Origin: Gloeopeniophorella convolvens
Lineage: Eukaryota; Basidiomycota; Agaricomycetes; Russulales
DNA length: 64,000 nucleotides
Reading direction: 5' to 3'
Assembly (NCBI GenBank): GCA_022496205.1
Contig: WTXD01000071.1
Span: 57,228-121,227 of the forward strand
The notes below the pieces were generated by a model, which saw nothing but the letters and a program-made list of their open reading frames with translations, ran no database searches and was not told where the DNA came from. Positions 46,747-57,818 of this stretch are shown one piece after another (position 1 is the stretch's first letter; every line of letters starts with the position of its first letter). A program made the position numbers and the translations under genes.

Positions 46747-48731
46747 TCACACCCGCTGCGGCCGGTCGCCGTACGCGCCGTACTCGGGCGAGCTGTTCGC
46801 GGTGGCCGCGTACGGCGCGAGGCGGATGTCGTCGTCGTAGCTCGTGCGCGGCGGCGCCTTGCCCCCGACGGGCGCGTAGCCCTCGACGCCGAACGCCTGC
46901 CCAAAGTCCGGCCTGGTGGGCTCGGCCCGGTGGCGCCCGCGCATCCAGCTCCCGAAGAACGCAAACTCGGAGCCGATCTCGACGAAGAAGTCCCCTGCGG
47001 CGTGCGGGCGGGTGAGCGGGGCGCAGGAGGGCAGCGGGCGCGCGACGCACAGAAGTTGATCGAGTCCCAGAGCGGCCGCCAGATGCTCGTGTGCCGGTCG
47101 CCTGGCTGGATTTTGTACTCCTTCCACGAGAAGGCCCACATCATGAAGAAGGAAAAGAAGATCATCTGCGCGAGTGGGTCAGTCCCAGGGAGCCTGCGAT
47201 CATGCAGGGGGCTCGCCTCTATGCAGATGGCTAGAGAGTTGAGGCCGTCCGCGATGTTTGTGGGCGTCCAGAACTCCGTCCCTTTGATGACACGACCTTT
47301 CAAGGCGTCAAACTGACGGCGCGCGAGCGTGGACCGTGTGAGCGGACAGAGAGGCGGTGAATACCACATGGTACCCACCACGAAGGACTGATAAAATGTA
47401 AACATGACGATAAGCTTGATTGACAGGAACTTGGCGAGGGGACGGCGCCCGACAAGCTCGTCCTTCGTAAGACCATAGAACAAGATCAGGCCGTACAGCG
47501 CGACACTGTGGTCGGCATCAGCGATAGGCCTCATAATCGCGCATACATACGACCCATACCTGATGCTGATAAAGTCGATGGAATCAAGATACACTTCTGC
47601 AAAGTGGACGCTGTAAGGCCCTGAGGAGCATAGGACATTGTAATGTTGACAGATGATTCCGACAACCGAGATAGCTGCGCGGGTGCGTGAGCCCACCGTG
47701 TGCAGGGAGAAATCGGAGGCCAGACGCACTGGGCCGAATGACGACGTATTGCATGACAGACCACTGCCGCAGGAATGTTAGCACACGAGCACCCGTGCGC
47801 CGGAGCTCGGAGACGCACTTTGAGCGTGTACATAAAGTATGCCTGCGAGACGGCTGAGCAACGTAACGCGCAGCTGATGCGCTGATGTAAGACGCACTTT
47901 GGTGGGCCGGTACCGCCAATGGCAGAACTGACGTTGCGCGGCGTGAGCGGGGGCAGGGCGGCAGCGGCACGAGGGGGGCTAACCGGAAAGGGAAGAGACT
48001 GCTTGTTTTTACGCGCCATGGCGCCCTCCGCCGTGTGGCCAGCGGACGTGGACGCGACGTATTCGATGAGAAGGAGCCTGTGACTACGTCAGATGGCGGA
48101 TGGAGTCGGAAGGACGCGGTACCCACAAGAAAGCACTTAGTGTGATCGCCTTTGCGCGCGGTCAGCGCCTACAGCTCGGAGAATGGTTGATGACCCTTTG
48201 CCACATACCTCGTACACTGCGCGAGGACCACGGGTCAGGCCGGGAGCGAGCGGGACAGGGAGCGCACGCACCGACTTGAATGAGAGAGTAGTATGTGTAA
48301 CTTCGGAAGTAGCGGAAGGAAAAGAAGGAGATGACGGCGTAGACAGGGGGCATGTACAGGACCCGGATTCTGTGCGGGCGGGTCGTCAGTCGGCCCCGCG
48401 GCGCTCAGCGGGGACGAGGCGGACGCACATCTGCCGTTGCTCGGCGCGGTTGGTGTAGTTCCTAGCGCACCCGTGAGCGTCGAGCGCAGCCGCCGAGCGA
48501 TGTGGGCTCACCGACAATGCTGCAACACCGAGAACGCGGAGATCAAGACGGTCTGCGCTCGGAGGGCGACGGTGAGGAGCGGGCGCAGAGGGAGGGACAA
48601 GGGGGACGTACCAACGCAGCGCAGCCCCCGGCAATGGCCCAGCCGATGCGGTGGGCGTCCCAATGGATGCTACCATGGCTCCAAAAGCTGGACTGGTCAA
48701 CGACCTGTGTGTTGTCCGATGGACACGACAT
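46747..48731 (-). CDS. TMEM184/OSTalpha-family (DUF300) multi-pass membrane protein
   Basis: Fifteen minus-strand exons give 401 aa: 48612-48731, 48512-48552, 48429-48461, 48272-48369, 48209-48216, 48127-48149, 47984-48077, 47898-47927, 47819-47842, 47730-47763, 47560-47674, 47379-47505, 47217-47312, 47051-47165 and 46747-46994. Matches to the family include NYTNRAEQRQIIRVLYMPPVY, AITLSAFLLLLIEYVA, HYNVLCSSGPYSVHFAEVYL, ALYGLILFYGLTKDEL, PLAKFLSIKLIVMFTFYQSF and MMWAFSWKEYK; seven or so helices. The family includes solute-transporter-like and vacuolar proteins; the fungal role is unclear. The 8-nt exon restores the sequence between QV and AITL. The intron 47166-47216 has a GC donor (AG/GCGAGC) and could be read through in frame. 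The C-terminal tail is hydrophilic. Confidence 0.88.
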
Positions 48732-49087
48732 CGTCGTTCGGGGTAGCGATCTTCAACCGGCTGTCAGATAGATTGGTCCGCGCGCAGGACAAGCGATGTT
48801 CAGGAGAGAAGAGAAAAGGGAGAGAGGGTTATAAGCAGGCCAAGAACAAGCGAGGGAGAAACTGCAGCGTTGCGCTCGGAGCAACTCGACGCGGGATTCC
48901 TTTCCGGGATCAAATCTCTCTCCAGTCATCATCATTACGTAACAATTGGCCCCTTTCCTATTCGACACGCGCCGCAGCAATCGATCTCAGTAGAGTACAA
49001 CCTAAGCCCGTTGGGATACCGCACGCGCCGACGGCCACTTCGACATCCGTCTTTCCTTCAGACCATCGTCAATCTACTACTTCTAGG
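48732..49087. other. Intergenic region
   Basis: Upstream of the TMEM184-like gene. I see no gene. Confidence 0.4.
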
Positions 49088-49398
49088 TCACTTCCTCGCG
49101 CTGGGCGCAGAGAGCGTCGCTTTCGTCGGGGCGGAGGCCTTGGCTTGCGGTACGGCGGTCTGGGCCTTTGGCGCGGGCGTCGCGGAGGCCTTGGTGGCAC
49201 TCCGGGCCTGTACGCAACCGGGCATGGCGGTCAGCAAGGGCAAGCACAGAGCAAGACGACGACGAACGGGAGGGGGGGCGGTGCGCGTCGCGTCGGCGGG
49301 CGATGCCGCGGACTTGGTGGTACCGGTGCCTGCGTTGCGCGTCGTCAGACCGCAGGTCCGAACAGCCGACGCTAAGGACACCTACGCTTGTTCGGCAT
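49088..49398 (-). CDS. Small basic Ala/Lys/Pro/Thr-rich protein, 64 aa
   Basis: Minus-strand exons 49386-49398, 49268-49329 and 49088-49207 give 64 aa. The first exon codes MPNK plus one base. The protein is low in complexity: SATKASATPAPKAQTAVP and the end APTKATLSAPSARK, with a strong positive charge and no hydrophobic segment. Support comes from splicing: both introns (56 and 60 bp) have GT-AG ends, the second has a GCTGAC branch site, and phases fit. I do not know the family. A nucleic-acid or stress-associated small protein is possible, which is inference from composition only. The plus-strand frame here (48870-49427) is likely a shadow. Confidence 0.55.
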
Positions 49399-50775
49399 GT
49401 TCAAGGGTTGCTTGGTTGGCTAACTGACTGGTGAGGAGGCTGCTGCTGTTGTCTCTGCTGCTCCTCGTCGTTCTTCCTGACCTCTTTTATACGCTGAAAG
49501 TCGCAGCAGCAGGAGCCTACCGCTTTCGCCGCCTCTGGCGATTCTATCACGCCCCGTCGCAATCACCACCTTCCAATCGCGCGATCCCCCCGACGGCCAA
49601 AGTCTCTCACAGCAGCCGCCGGTGCGACTGAATCGCGAACGTGCCCCGCCGACGGTAATGAACCCTCACGCGCGCCATACTGGGATACCTCGGCGTTGCG
49701 CTGCGCGACGCCCGCCCCGTGAGCAGACATTCGCCATAGGACGGACGTCGCCGCGATGATCGCGCCGCGCGATAAGTGCTCTATCGCTGTTGTGCGTTTG
49801 TGCGGGGCGCTGTTGCGGGCGGCTCGCACCTGCCTCTTCCGTGGGCTACTCGTGTCGTGTGCTGCGCTGGCATGCTCCGACATTGGACCTGCGTTCACCC
49901 TGCGAATCGTCTTATCTTGACGTCTTGCCGCCGGCCCGCTCTGCGGCACCCCAGCAGGAAGACGTTGATGATCAAATCTTACAGATCTTCTTCCTGAGGT
50001 CTCGAAACGGAACATCGCAGCATCGCTCGTGGTACCTGAAGCCCGAGCGAGTTGGGCACGGCGGGTTGTACAATCGCCCGGACGTGAGACACTGCCCTGC
50101 ACAGTCGACCCTGGCCACCCCCGGAATCCACTGATACACCCATTGGAGGGCCGATAGGCCGATACTGCACGCGCGATGTCGACGGCCTTCCCGGCATCTG
50201 GGAAACCTGTGCTTTCCGCAGCAGCTCTCACTGCATTTCCAGGCTCATCCTGCATCCGAGGTGGATATCAGTGCGCATTCTCTGCCATGGCAGCGTCACG
50301 CGGGCGTCGTATCCCTCGTTCTTCCCCGGGTCCCCGTATTCGTTGGCTGTGAAGGATGGAGTTGGGGTGGGTATGTCGGCTCCGTGTGACCTCCGCACAC
50401 ATTGCACGCACACGCGCAACACACGCGTCGTTTTGTTTCACGTACAGTGCAGCGTCATCCCTACAACACATGTTCTACACGACTATGATAGCCCTACTTC
50501 ATATACAGGATGGTCTCGAACCACCGCAGGCGTGGCCAAAGGCAATTGACCAGTTTCGAATTGGCCTGAACTTTATGCGGTAGATTACGGTTACGTAAAG
50601 GAGCGGATTCCGGCGGACCGTGTATCCCGAACGCAACGCGCCCGCAGACGCTCGGCGCGTTGCGCTCGCGCCCGGTTCGCACCGCAGCGCCAGCGCCTAT
50701 GTACAGTATTACACCAGCACGGTGAACTCGTACTTATTGGAACCATCGCGCGTTCCGACGCAGAGTCATCCGTAC
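49399..50775. other. Divergent intergenic region
   Basis: It lies upstream of the basic protein gene and the ATL gene. A 230-codon minus-strand frame (49563-50255) has no recognisable content and normal-looking composition for GC-rich noncoding DNA. No gene called. Confidence 0.4.
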
Positions 50776-51337
50776 ATGACCCTCGACTACGCAGAGTTCC
50801 ACGCGGCCGTGCGTACCACAGCGTCCCAGTCACGTTCCCCTCCAGCGCCGCTCACACGCACCCCCGCCGCAGGTCTACGCAGTCGTGAGGCAGATCCCCC
50901 AAGGGCGGATCACTACCTACGGTGCGCGCGCCCTGCCTGCCCACCCCGCCCCGCAGCACGCTCACCCACACACCAACCACAAGGCCACGTCGCCAAGCTC
51001 GTCGGCATGCCCGCCTACGCGCGGCACGTCGGCCAAGGTGCGCTCCCCTCCCTCCCTCCTCCCTCATCCCTGCGCACGCGCCCTCTGACGCGCCCCAGCG
51101 CTCAAGCTCCTCTCGCCGGACGCGGCCCCGCCCGTGCCGTGGCAGCGCGTCGTCGCAGCGCCGGGGCGCATCGCGGCGCGCGGGCCGGGCTCGGACGGCG
51201 CGGCGCGCCAGCGCGCGGCGCTCGAGGCGGAGGGCGTCGATGTGCGCGAGGGGCGCGCGGGCGAGATGCTGGTTGATCTTGGGGAGTGTGGGTGGTTCCC
51301 TGAGCCTGGGACGGTTGCGTTCGAGGAGGCGGCGTAG
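50776..51337 (+). CDS. atl1: Alkyltransferase-like protein (ATL)
   Basis: Exons 50776-50808, 50873-50921, 50984-51037 and 51099-51337 give 124 aa. It matches the DNA-binding domain of O6-methylguanine-DNA methyltransferase: AVVRQIPQGRITTYGHVAKLVG with the helix-turn-helix, then ARHVGQALKLL and the active-site region. The methyltransferase Cys is absent: PWQRVVA stands where PCHRV would be. By the known behaviour of S. pombe Atl1 and bacterial ATLs, it would bind alkylated guanine and hand it to nucleotide excision repair rather than repair it. Introns are 61-64 bp with phases that fit. Length is normal for a stand-alone ATL. The exon 4 sequence is very GC-rich. Confidence 0.92.
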
Positions 51338-51898
51338 GTTGGGCGCGTGGGGTGCGCCAGGCCGCTTGTGCGGCCTGTATACTCCATGCTGAGAGCACAC
51401 GACCGATCGCTCAACATCCCCTGCAGTCTGTCGATCTGCGTACACGTCTTGGTTCTCGCGTTCGTCGGGGGCATCTCGCCGGTCCGAGCAGGTTTGCAAC
51501 GCAGGGGTGACAGCCGACGCGGACGTTCCGCAGGGAGAATACCGCCGCGCGGCGCGGGTGGCTGAGTCTGGTCATCATGCACCTTTGGATGGGGCGAGCA
51601 GACCATATGAACGCAGCGCGGTGCACCGCGGGCCCCATGCGCTCCGCAAGCACCGCAAGGGAAAACTTGGCATGCACATAGTACGGGGGTCATACAATTC
51701 TGTGCTATCCCTTGAATTGCGGATGGACGATGGAGCGACAGAGGATTCATTTGCGCCGCGGGCCGCAGTGGAGAACATCAATTTGGAGGCGCATATGGAA
51801 CACGATTGTAGAACCACGATGACTCTCGACATAATCGTTCAGTGCTAGTCGCCATAATCAGATGAGACGGGATAAGTGACAATCGATCATGGCCACAA
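51338..51898. other. Convergent intergenic region
   Basis: 3' flanks of the ATL and F-box genes. I see nothing else. Confidence 0.45.
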
Positions 51899-54170
51899 TC
51901 AACGCCACCACCGCTCGTACGTGAAGGAGACAGGGCGATTTACACCCTTTCGCGCCTCGATGAAATCAGCAAACAAATTTTCGCCCAGACTACCGTCATC
52001 ATCACCCTCCGGTTCCAGCGTTGGTAGTTCGAGGAGACGGCTCGGTGACGGTTCGACATCAGGATCATCTGGCTTCACCAACACCAGTGTTTGTAGTTCG
52101 GGGAGGAGGTCCAGTGATGCTTCGACGCCACTCGACATCAGTGACCGGGATACATCGTGACGCAATTCCCAGGAAACCACAAGCATCTTCACGTTGCTGA
52201 AAGGCCTGAGGATATTGCACCAATCTTCTGGCTCGCTTGCGTCCAGCCATTCTGGAGGCTCTCTTTCAAACCCGAAATAGAGCCGAAGGCTGTCCACTTC
52301 GAGTAGTTCTGGGGCGAGTGATTGAGTAAATTCGGCGGCAGAGGTGACTTGCCAGTCGAATTGCCTTGATTCGATGTCCAAGGTCCAGGACACGAGTTCG
52401 CGTTCCATGTTTTCCGTTGTGGGAGCGTGCTCCTCCCAGGAGGCCACCCCAACGGAGCGTTGCCCGAAATTAATTATGACAGATTTGTAGTCTGCGACAA
52501 ATGGCTTCCAAAACCTGTAGGAGAGCAAACCGGAGTTTCCAGGAGCAAGGGGCAGTCGGTTGAAGAATACGAAAACACACAGATCCAGCAACGGCATGCT
52601 AATCCTCGACACAAGGTCGTCGAAGTACTCGTGAGCGCCACGGAATTCGAAGGAAGAGAGATGGGGTAGCCCGAGGATGTTCTTAGCTGGCGCTTGTGAT
52701 GGTGTTGTTCCAACGTCACGGTACGGTAGGCCAGGAAACCCGAATGAGATATCTAGATACTCGAGCAGAGGGGCGGTGGCTGACAGAAGATTAACAAGAT
52801 GTTCCGGAGTGAGGGTAGCAGAAGACATGTTCCGGAGGGCGAGCGCTTGGATTGCGGAGAGGTGTGGGAATTCTTTTGGCTCTGCCAGGAGGGTGGACGT
52901 GTTGAGGTGGAGGGATGTCAGGCGAGGAGCAGCAAACGTTGGGGGAAGGATGAATGCTCTAGATTTATTTGTCGACTTGGGCAGCCAGTTATCGCGACTC
53001 TCCCGTGTCTCTATTGAGAGACGTTGCAGGGACGGAAAACAGCCGTCCATGGCTGCAAGGAACCCTTGGACGTGGTGAGCGGGCGCTTCGATCACCACTT
53101 CTTCCAGGCGATGGGATTGCTCCATCGCTCGAATGATGCCTTCTTTGTCTTCCGGCCTTAGAGTCCTGCGCTGCGATGTCGCTAAGTAGTGGAGAGAGAT
53201 CGGTAGCGAAGGAAAATGGGTGAGCAGATCTGTCACGGGAACCCCAAATGTGCAACATAGTCTAAGACCGAGACGTTTGGACGATCTGAGGGTGAGGTAC
53301 CGCCATCTTCGGCAAGTGTGTATGAATTCCCGGAGCCCGAGAACGCCGGAGTACCAAAGGCTACGATGCGTGATGTACCACTCAATAATTTCCAGGAGTA
53401 CATCATCTTTGAGCGAAGATACGTCCGTATGTGGTGCAGAGTAGCCTATGCCTCTAGGCGTAAAGAAAGGGACACAGTCAGGTGACGAAGAGCTCACATA
53501 GGGTAGGGGGAAACCCGTCCATCCGACGTCTCTTTCCGGGCCTTGAACTCGACGCAACACGCACAGGCTTTGGGGGCATCGCGGAATCCAATTCGAGATG
53601 GCGCCCCTCCAAAACAGGGTGCAGCTCCGGGGCACGCTCAAGAGGCTCCTTCCCCAACTGTGGATGGACTGTGGGAGGACGGAACGAATAGTACTCCGGG
53701 AGAGATGTTAGGCGCGCCTGGGGGAAGTGAGAGTTGTAAGGGAGTGCAGCGGCAACGTGTGTCGCTGGGTGAGGAAAGGGTGGGAATGGATTGTAAGGGA
53801 CCACGCTAGTAGCATCCGACAAAGGGTGAGGAGAGGGGCGTATCGGATGGTACAGAGGCACGGCAGTGGAAGTGTGAGACGTCGATTGAAAGGAGTACGG
53901 GTAGTCAGGCCTTGGCGCAGCAGTACCGGTAACCTGCAACGACATCGGTTGAGGAGAGTCGTCATGCATGGTAACACCATGCGGCACTATTTGAGAGGAG
54001 TAGTCAGAGTAGGGGACCATGGCAGCAACTTGAGCGCTGTTTGGGGGGGCAGAAATCAGAGGATTCGGTTGATGCGGTACGGCCTGGAGGTGGGAGCTGC
54101 GTTGCAAGAGATCAGGAAGCCCAAGCAGCGGTAAATTTGGCAGCAGGACCGAGTTGAAGCTGCCCTCCAT
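51899..54170 (-). CDS. F-box-like protein with long Pro/Ser-rich N-terminus
   Basis: Minus-strand exons 53498-54170 and 51899-53445 (intron 53446-53497; acceptor at 53451/53452 is an in-frame alternative) give about 739 aa. Residues 1-225 are Pro, Ser, Tyr and His rich (AVPHQPNPLISAPPNSAQ) and end with a basic GKRRRMDG that could be a nuclear signal. Then comes an F-box-like segment, SLKDDVLLEIIEWYITHRS and LREFIHTCRRWRYLTLRSSK, and about 450 residues with leucine-rich segments (LQRLSIETRE, LTSLHLNTSTL, LQTLVLVKPDD). Expected role: substrate receptor of an SCF ubiquitin ligase. The TATA box is unusually close to the chosen ATG, so translation may start at a later Met (for example near 54020). 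Confidence 0.7.
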
Positions 54171-55003
54171 CCCTCCCTCTCGCGCTTTATACCCCGAGCA
54201 GTGTAGTCCGAAGCAAGGTTGCGGTGGCGTACACGAGGCAAAGACGCTGGAGGCTGTGACATGGAAGAGACACGGCCCATTCGATGCGGGGGACTGCCTC
54301 GTTCCGGCAGTGCACCTGTATATATATGCCAGCCCGTAGCGCGCACTTTGCGTGAGACAAGACAGCACCGGAATAGACAGCACCGGAATTCGCAACCAAG
54401 TCCTCCCTGTTGCAACAGGCCACTGGGTGTATCTATGCTTGTATGGCACGCCTAGATAGTCTGTGAGCTGTGGCATTGGGACCATGGGAATGCGCATGCT
54501 TGAACATGATTGCAGTGGCTTGGACCAGCAGCGTAACCATGTCCTAGCAGAAGATATAGTATGGATGCACACGGAACGGCGATGGTATTGGAGAAAGCGG
54601 CCGTACGTGGAATGGAAGTTGAAGATAACGGAATTCTCGGTGGGCTGTGGTGCGCGTGAGTCTGCATGTTGTCTGCGTCAGTCCGATACGCAGATGGATT
54701 ACTGATGTAAACATACTTATGTAAACAGATACGAGTTCTCTCTTGGCGCTCACTGCAGCGGACTTAGTCTCGGTTCCAGATCGTTGCAGAGATCCAGCTC
54801 GGCTGGCTCCTGCAACGTCTGGGGTATTTCGCTAGGGAGACCCCCCGTCGTGACAACCATCACGCCTGACATAAGCAGTAGTGTCAAAAGTATTATATGA
54901 TTGTCAGCACAATTGTGAGATGTTATCAGTTGATGTCGCTTGATAATCATGATGGCTGCTTTCTGTGTGCGCGCAAGCATCGTGCTATCGAAAGACATCA
55001 CAA
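54171..55003. other. Divergent intergenic region
   Basis: Upstream regions of the F-box-like and DUF6589 genes. I see no gene. Confidence 0.45.
54185..54191 (-). promoter_or_regulatory. TATA box next to the F-box-like gene
   Basis: The minus strand reads TATAAAG in the context CGGGGTATAAAG, 15-21 bp upstream of the ATG at 54170. The CGGGGTATAA core is like the one before the eight-cysteine genes. Confidence 0.5.
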
Positions 55004-57785
55004 ATGGACAACATAGCCGCAGACCTCCCTCAATTCTTTCGTGATATTTTCGATGACGAATCAGAGGATGATTCCGACTTTGTGCTTGATGAAGATGCAG
55101 GGTCCTTGACAGCTACAAGCAGTGATGCATCGGACCAGGAGGAGCCTCACAATCATCGCCGGCCATGGCAACACGCACGGTATCCCACAAGCAACTTGGG
55201 TGCCGATGTATGCACAAGGGCCAAGGCAGTACTGGACTTTATGAATACACAGGGCCTCGATCTCGGAATGTTCTTGAATGCGGTCTGCTGGGGGGACAAG
55301 CAGTGCACAAGTGACCCTCAAATACGAGGCGCGCGAACCCGATTTCTCTCAAGCGGCGAGTTCCTGGATCTGCTACAGCGCTGGTGGAAGCCCCCTGGTG
55401 GAAAGGCTGATGTGAGCCGAGCGATCATAGAGGGGTTCGCTGCAGACTGCGTCAAGGAGAGCATCCAGGATGAGATGCGTGCAGTCGCCAAAGTCCTCAC
55501 CTCGCCTGGTGATCCACTTTCCCTAGAGACCCTCACATCTCTGAGCTTCCCGACTCTATCCGCGGAACTTCAGGAGTCGGCACCTCTCCTGTGGGATCTG
55601 TTGTTAGGCACAGCATGGAGCAAGTCGCAAGAAAAGCGAAACACATCTAAAAGACCCAATAACGTGAGTCCGTGGTACCAGATCTTGCGTGTAGCGGCAT
55701 GACTTAGATTACCTGTAGGTTGTGATGAATATTATCAGCATGCTTTCCTACACACGTTCGCACAAGTCCAATCGCCTCGCGGCACTCTGGGCAATCTACC
55801 TAAAGTCGTGTGGCCTCTCTTCACGTGCTTTCGATGCTGTTCATTCTACGGGCCTCGCGATGAGTATAAGATGGACCAACAATGCATTCGGGAGCATCTC
55901 GGAGAAGCAGATGGAAGGAGCCGTCGTCGCGGTCAGGAAGCGGGCATTCGTACTCTCCTATGATAACGTCAATATCCCAAAACGCGTCTTTTCGATGCGA
56001 TCAGACAACCAGCACCATTTCTACAGCGCATGCGCTGCAACACTCTGGGTGTTTCCGCGTTCTGTCCGGCTTTCAGAGACGTTCGGCAGCGAGTTTCGAA
56101 CTACGCGTATTGAAGGCGCAAAGGAACCATTCTCCATCGGGGCCTTGATGAACGGTAGCGAAGCGGACGCCACAGATTCTCGTATAGCAGCACAGGCAAG
56201 ATATAGAATCTTGCGGTTTCTACTTGAATCTCCAGCATTCAAGACTTACCCTCACCGTGATAACCCCATCCTCGCACCACCTCCTCCCACAAACCAGCTG
56301 CCGGCGGGTCTGGAGAACACCATAGAGCAGTTCATGCTATACACTGCAGACATCGAGGAAGCGAGTTATGAGGGGAATCAACAGGTCCTCAAATATCTGC
56401 TTCAGATACTACACCTTGATGACGACAACGAGGACCGGAAGCGACTTGCGGCTGAGTTCCTCGTTGCGATTATAGGTGACCAACTCACAGTCGAACGCCT
56501 TCGCGGCCTAACGAAGTACCGGCACGACGATGTCAATGGGTTTGAGCGTCTTGACTGGGTCCTTGCAGTGTTTGGGTGGCTTCACTGCCTCTTTGCATTT
56601 GCGAGCTCGCTCCTGGGGCAATATGAAGGAACATCAGCAGGGTTTGGCCTGCGACGTGCGTTCGACTTACTCAAGCGGAAAGGATTACAGAAGACGCAAA
56701 CAAAAGGCCCGTTTTGGCATCATCTTGATGAGGCGCTTTGGCACATTGGCGAGGCCCACGTTCTTGCATGCTGGATCCAAGCTGCGTCTCTCAAAAACGG
56801 TGACCTATCGGAACTTCTGAGTAAAACCCCTCATGAGCTAATCGCCCTCGCGGAGAAGATCTACAAGAGATATGCCTCACGAACTGCGCTTGTCCAACTG
56901 AGGAACGAAGCCGGTGACATCTCGGACGAAGTTCAATACCATGCTATCATGTTCCTGGCAGATACACTGGCATATTTTGATCTGCGGGAGGCAATCAAAA
57001 TGGGAGATGTTGGGCGCATGGAAGACCTCCTACCCACATTGCTGTTTCGCTTCGCTGGAAGCAAGCACAGCAAGTACACAATTGAGGTCCTGGAGCTGCT
57101 GCAAGGCTTGAAGCGCGAGTGGACACCGGAGGTGAAGTCAGTTTTAAGTTGTTCTCGCATGATACATCACACTTACCCTCCACGAATCAGAAATTTTGTC
57201 CGAAAGCACTGCTGGTTGCTGAACCGTATGGGAAATCGGGATGGTTTCCTGCCAATTGACCAGGCTCAAGAACAAAACATAAAGGATATCAAGGTGATCT
57301 ATGCCTTGTGAGGATGAAACCTCGCGCTGATACTTCAAAAGGTTACGTACCGGTCTAGCGGCCCGGGGGCGACGCTCGAGCAGCTCTCGAGAATGTCACC
57401 TGGCGTTCCGGTCTTCCGTGCAGTTGCGGCCCATATGAAGGCGCAGCACCAACTTATTAGGTCTCGAGGATCAGCACATACAGTACCAGGAAAAGACAGG
57501 GACGTGAAGAAATGGATGGATGTCATCGTTGACGAAAAATGGTATTCGCGCCATGACGGCCGCACCATCACGCGGGAAGGTGACCAGGCAAAAGATGTCA
57601 TCACGATTGGCCAGAATGCAGTTACACAGCCTGATGGGGTGTTCGATCGGTGGTGGGAGGGGCGGTCGTTCAAGCGCAATACCTCTCAATCCAGACTAGA
57701 GAAGCGATCTGCAGATTCAGCGAGTGAGTCCGGTAGCGGGACGCAGGAAGACAACGCGGGAAGCATCTCAGCAGGGGCAGAATAG
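55004..57785 (+). CDS. DUF6589 domain protein
   Basis: Exons 55004-55663, 55719-57293 and 57342-57785 give 892 aa. After an acidic start (DDESEDDSDFVLDEDAG), exon 2 carries the DUF6589 region: NIISMLSYTRSHKSNRLAAL, SYDNVNIPKRVFSMR with DNQHHFYSACAATL, then YLLQILHLDD, VLAVFGWLHCLFAFASSLLG, FWHHLDEALWHIGEAHVLACW and the tail KYTIEVLELLQGLKREWTPEV. The family is widespread in Agaricomycetes and often looks like a transposon-derived or selfish gene; its biochemistry is unknown. Acidic residues in YDN and DEALWH could be catalytic, which is speculation. It converges on the RecQ-like gene, with 33 bp between stops. No break is visible. Confidence 0.8.
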
Positions 57786-57818
57786 ATTGTGGATTGAAAC
57801 GATTGTATTTATATCTTA

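Noticed and set aside
49563..50255. 230-codon minus-strand frame
   Set aside because: No recognisable segment and no sensible continuation by splicing.
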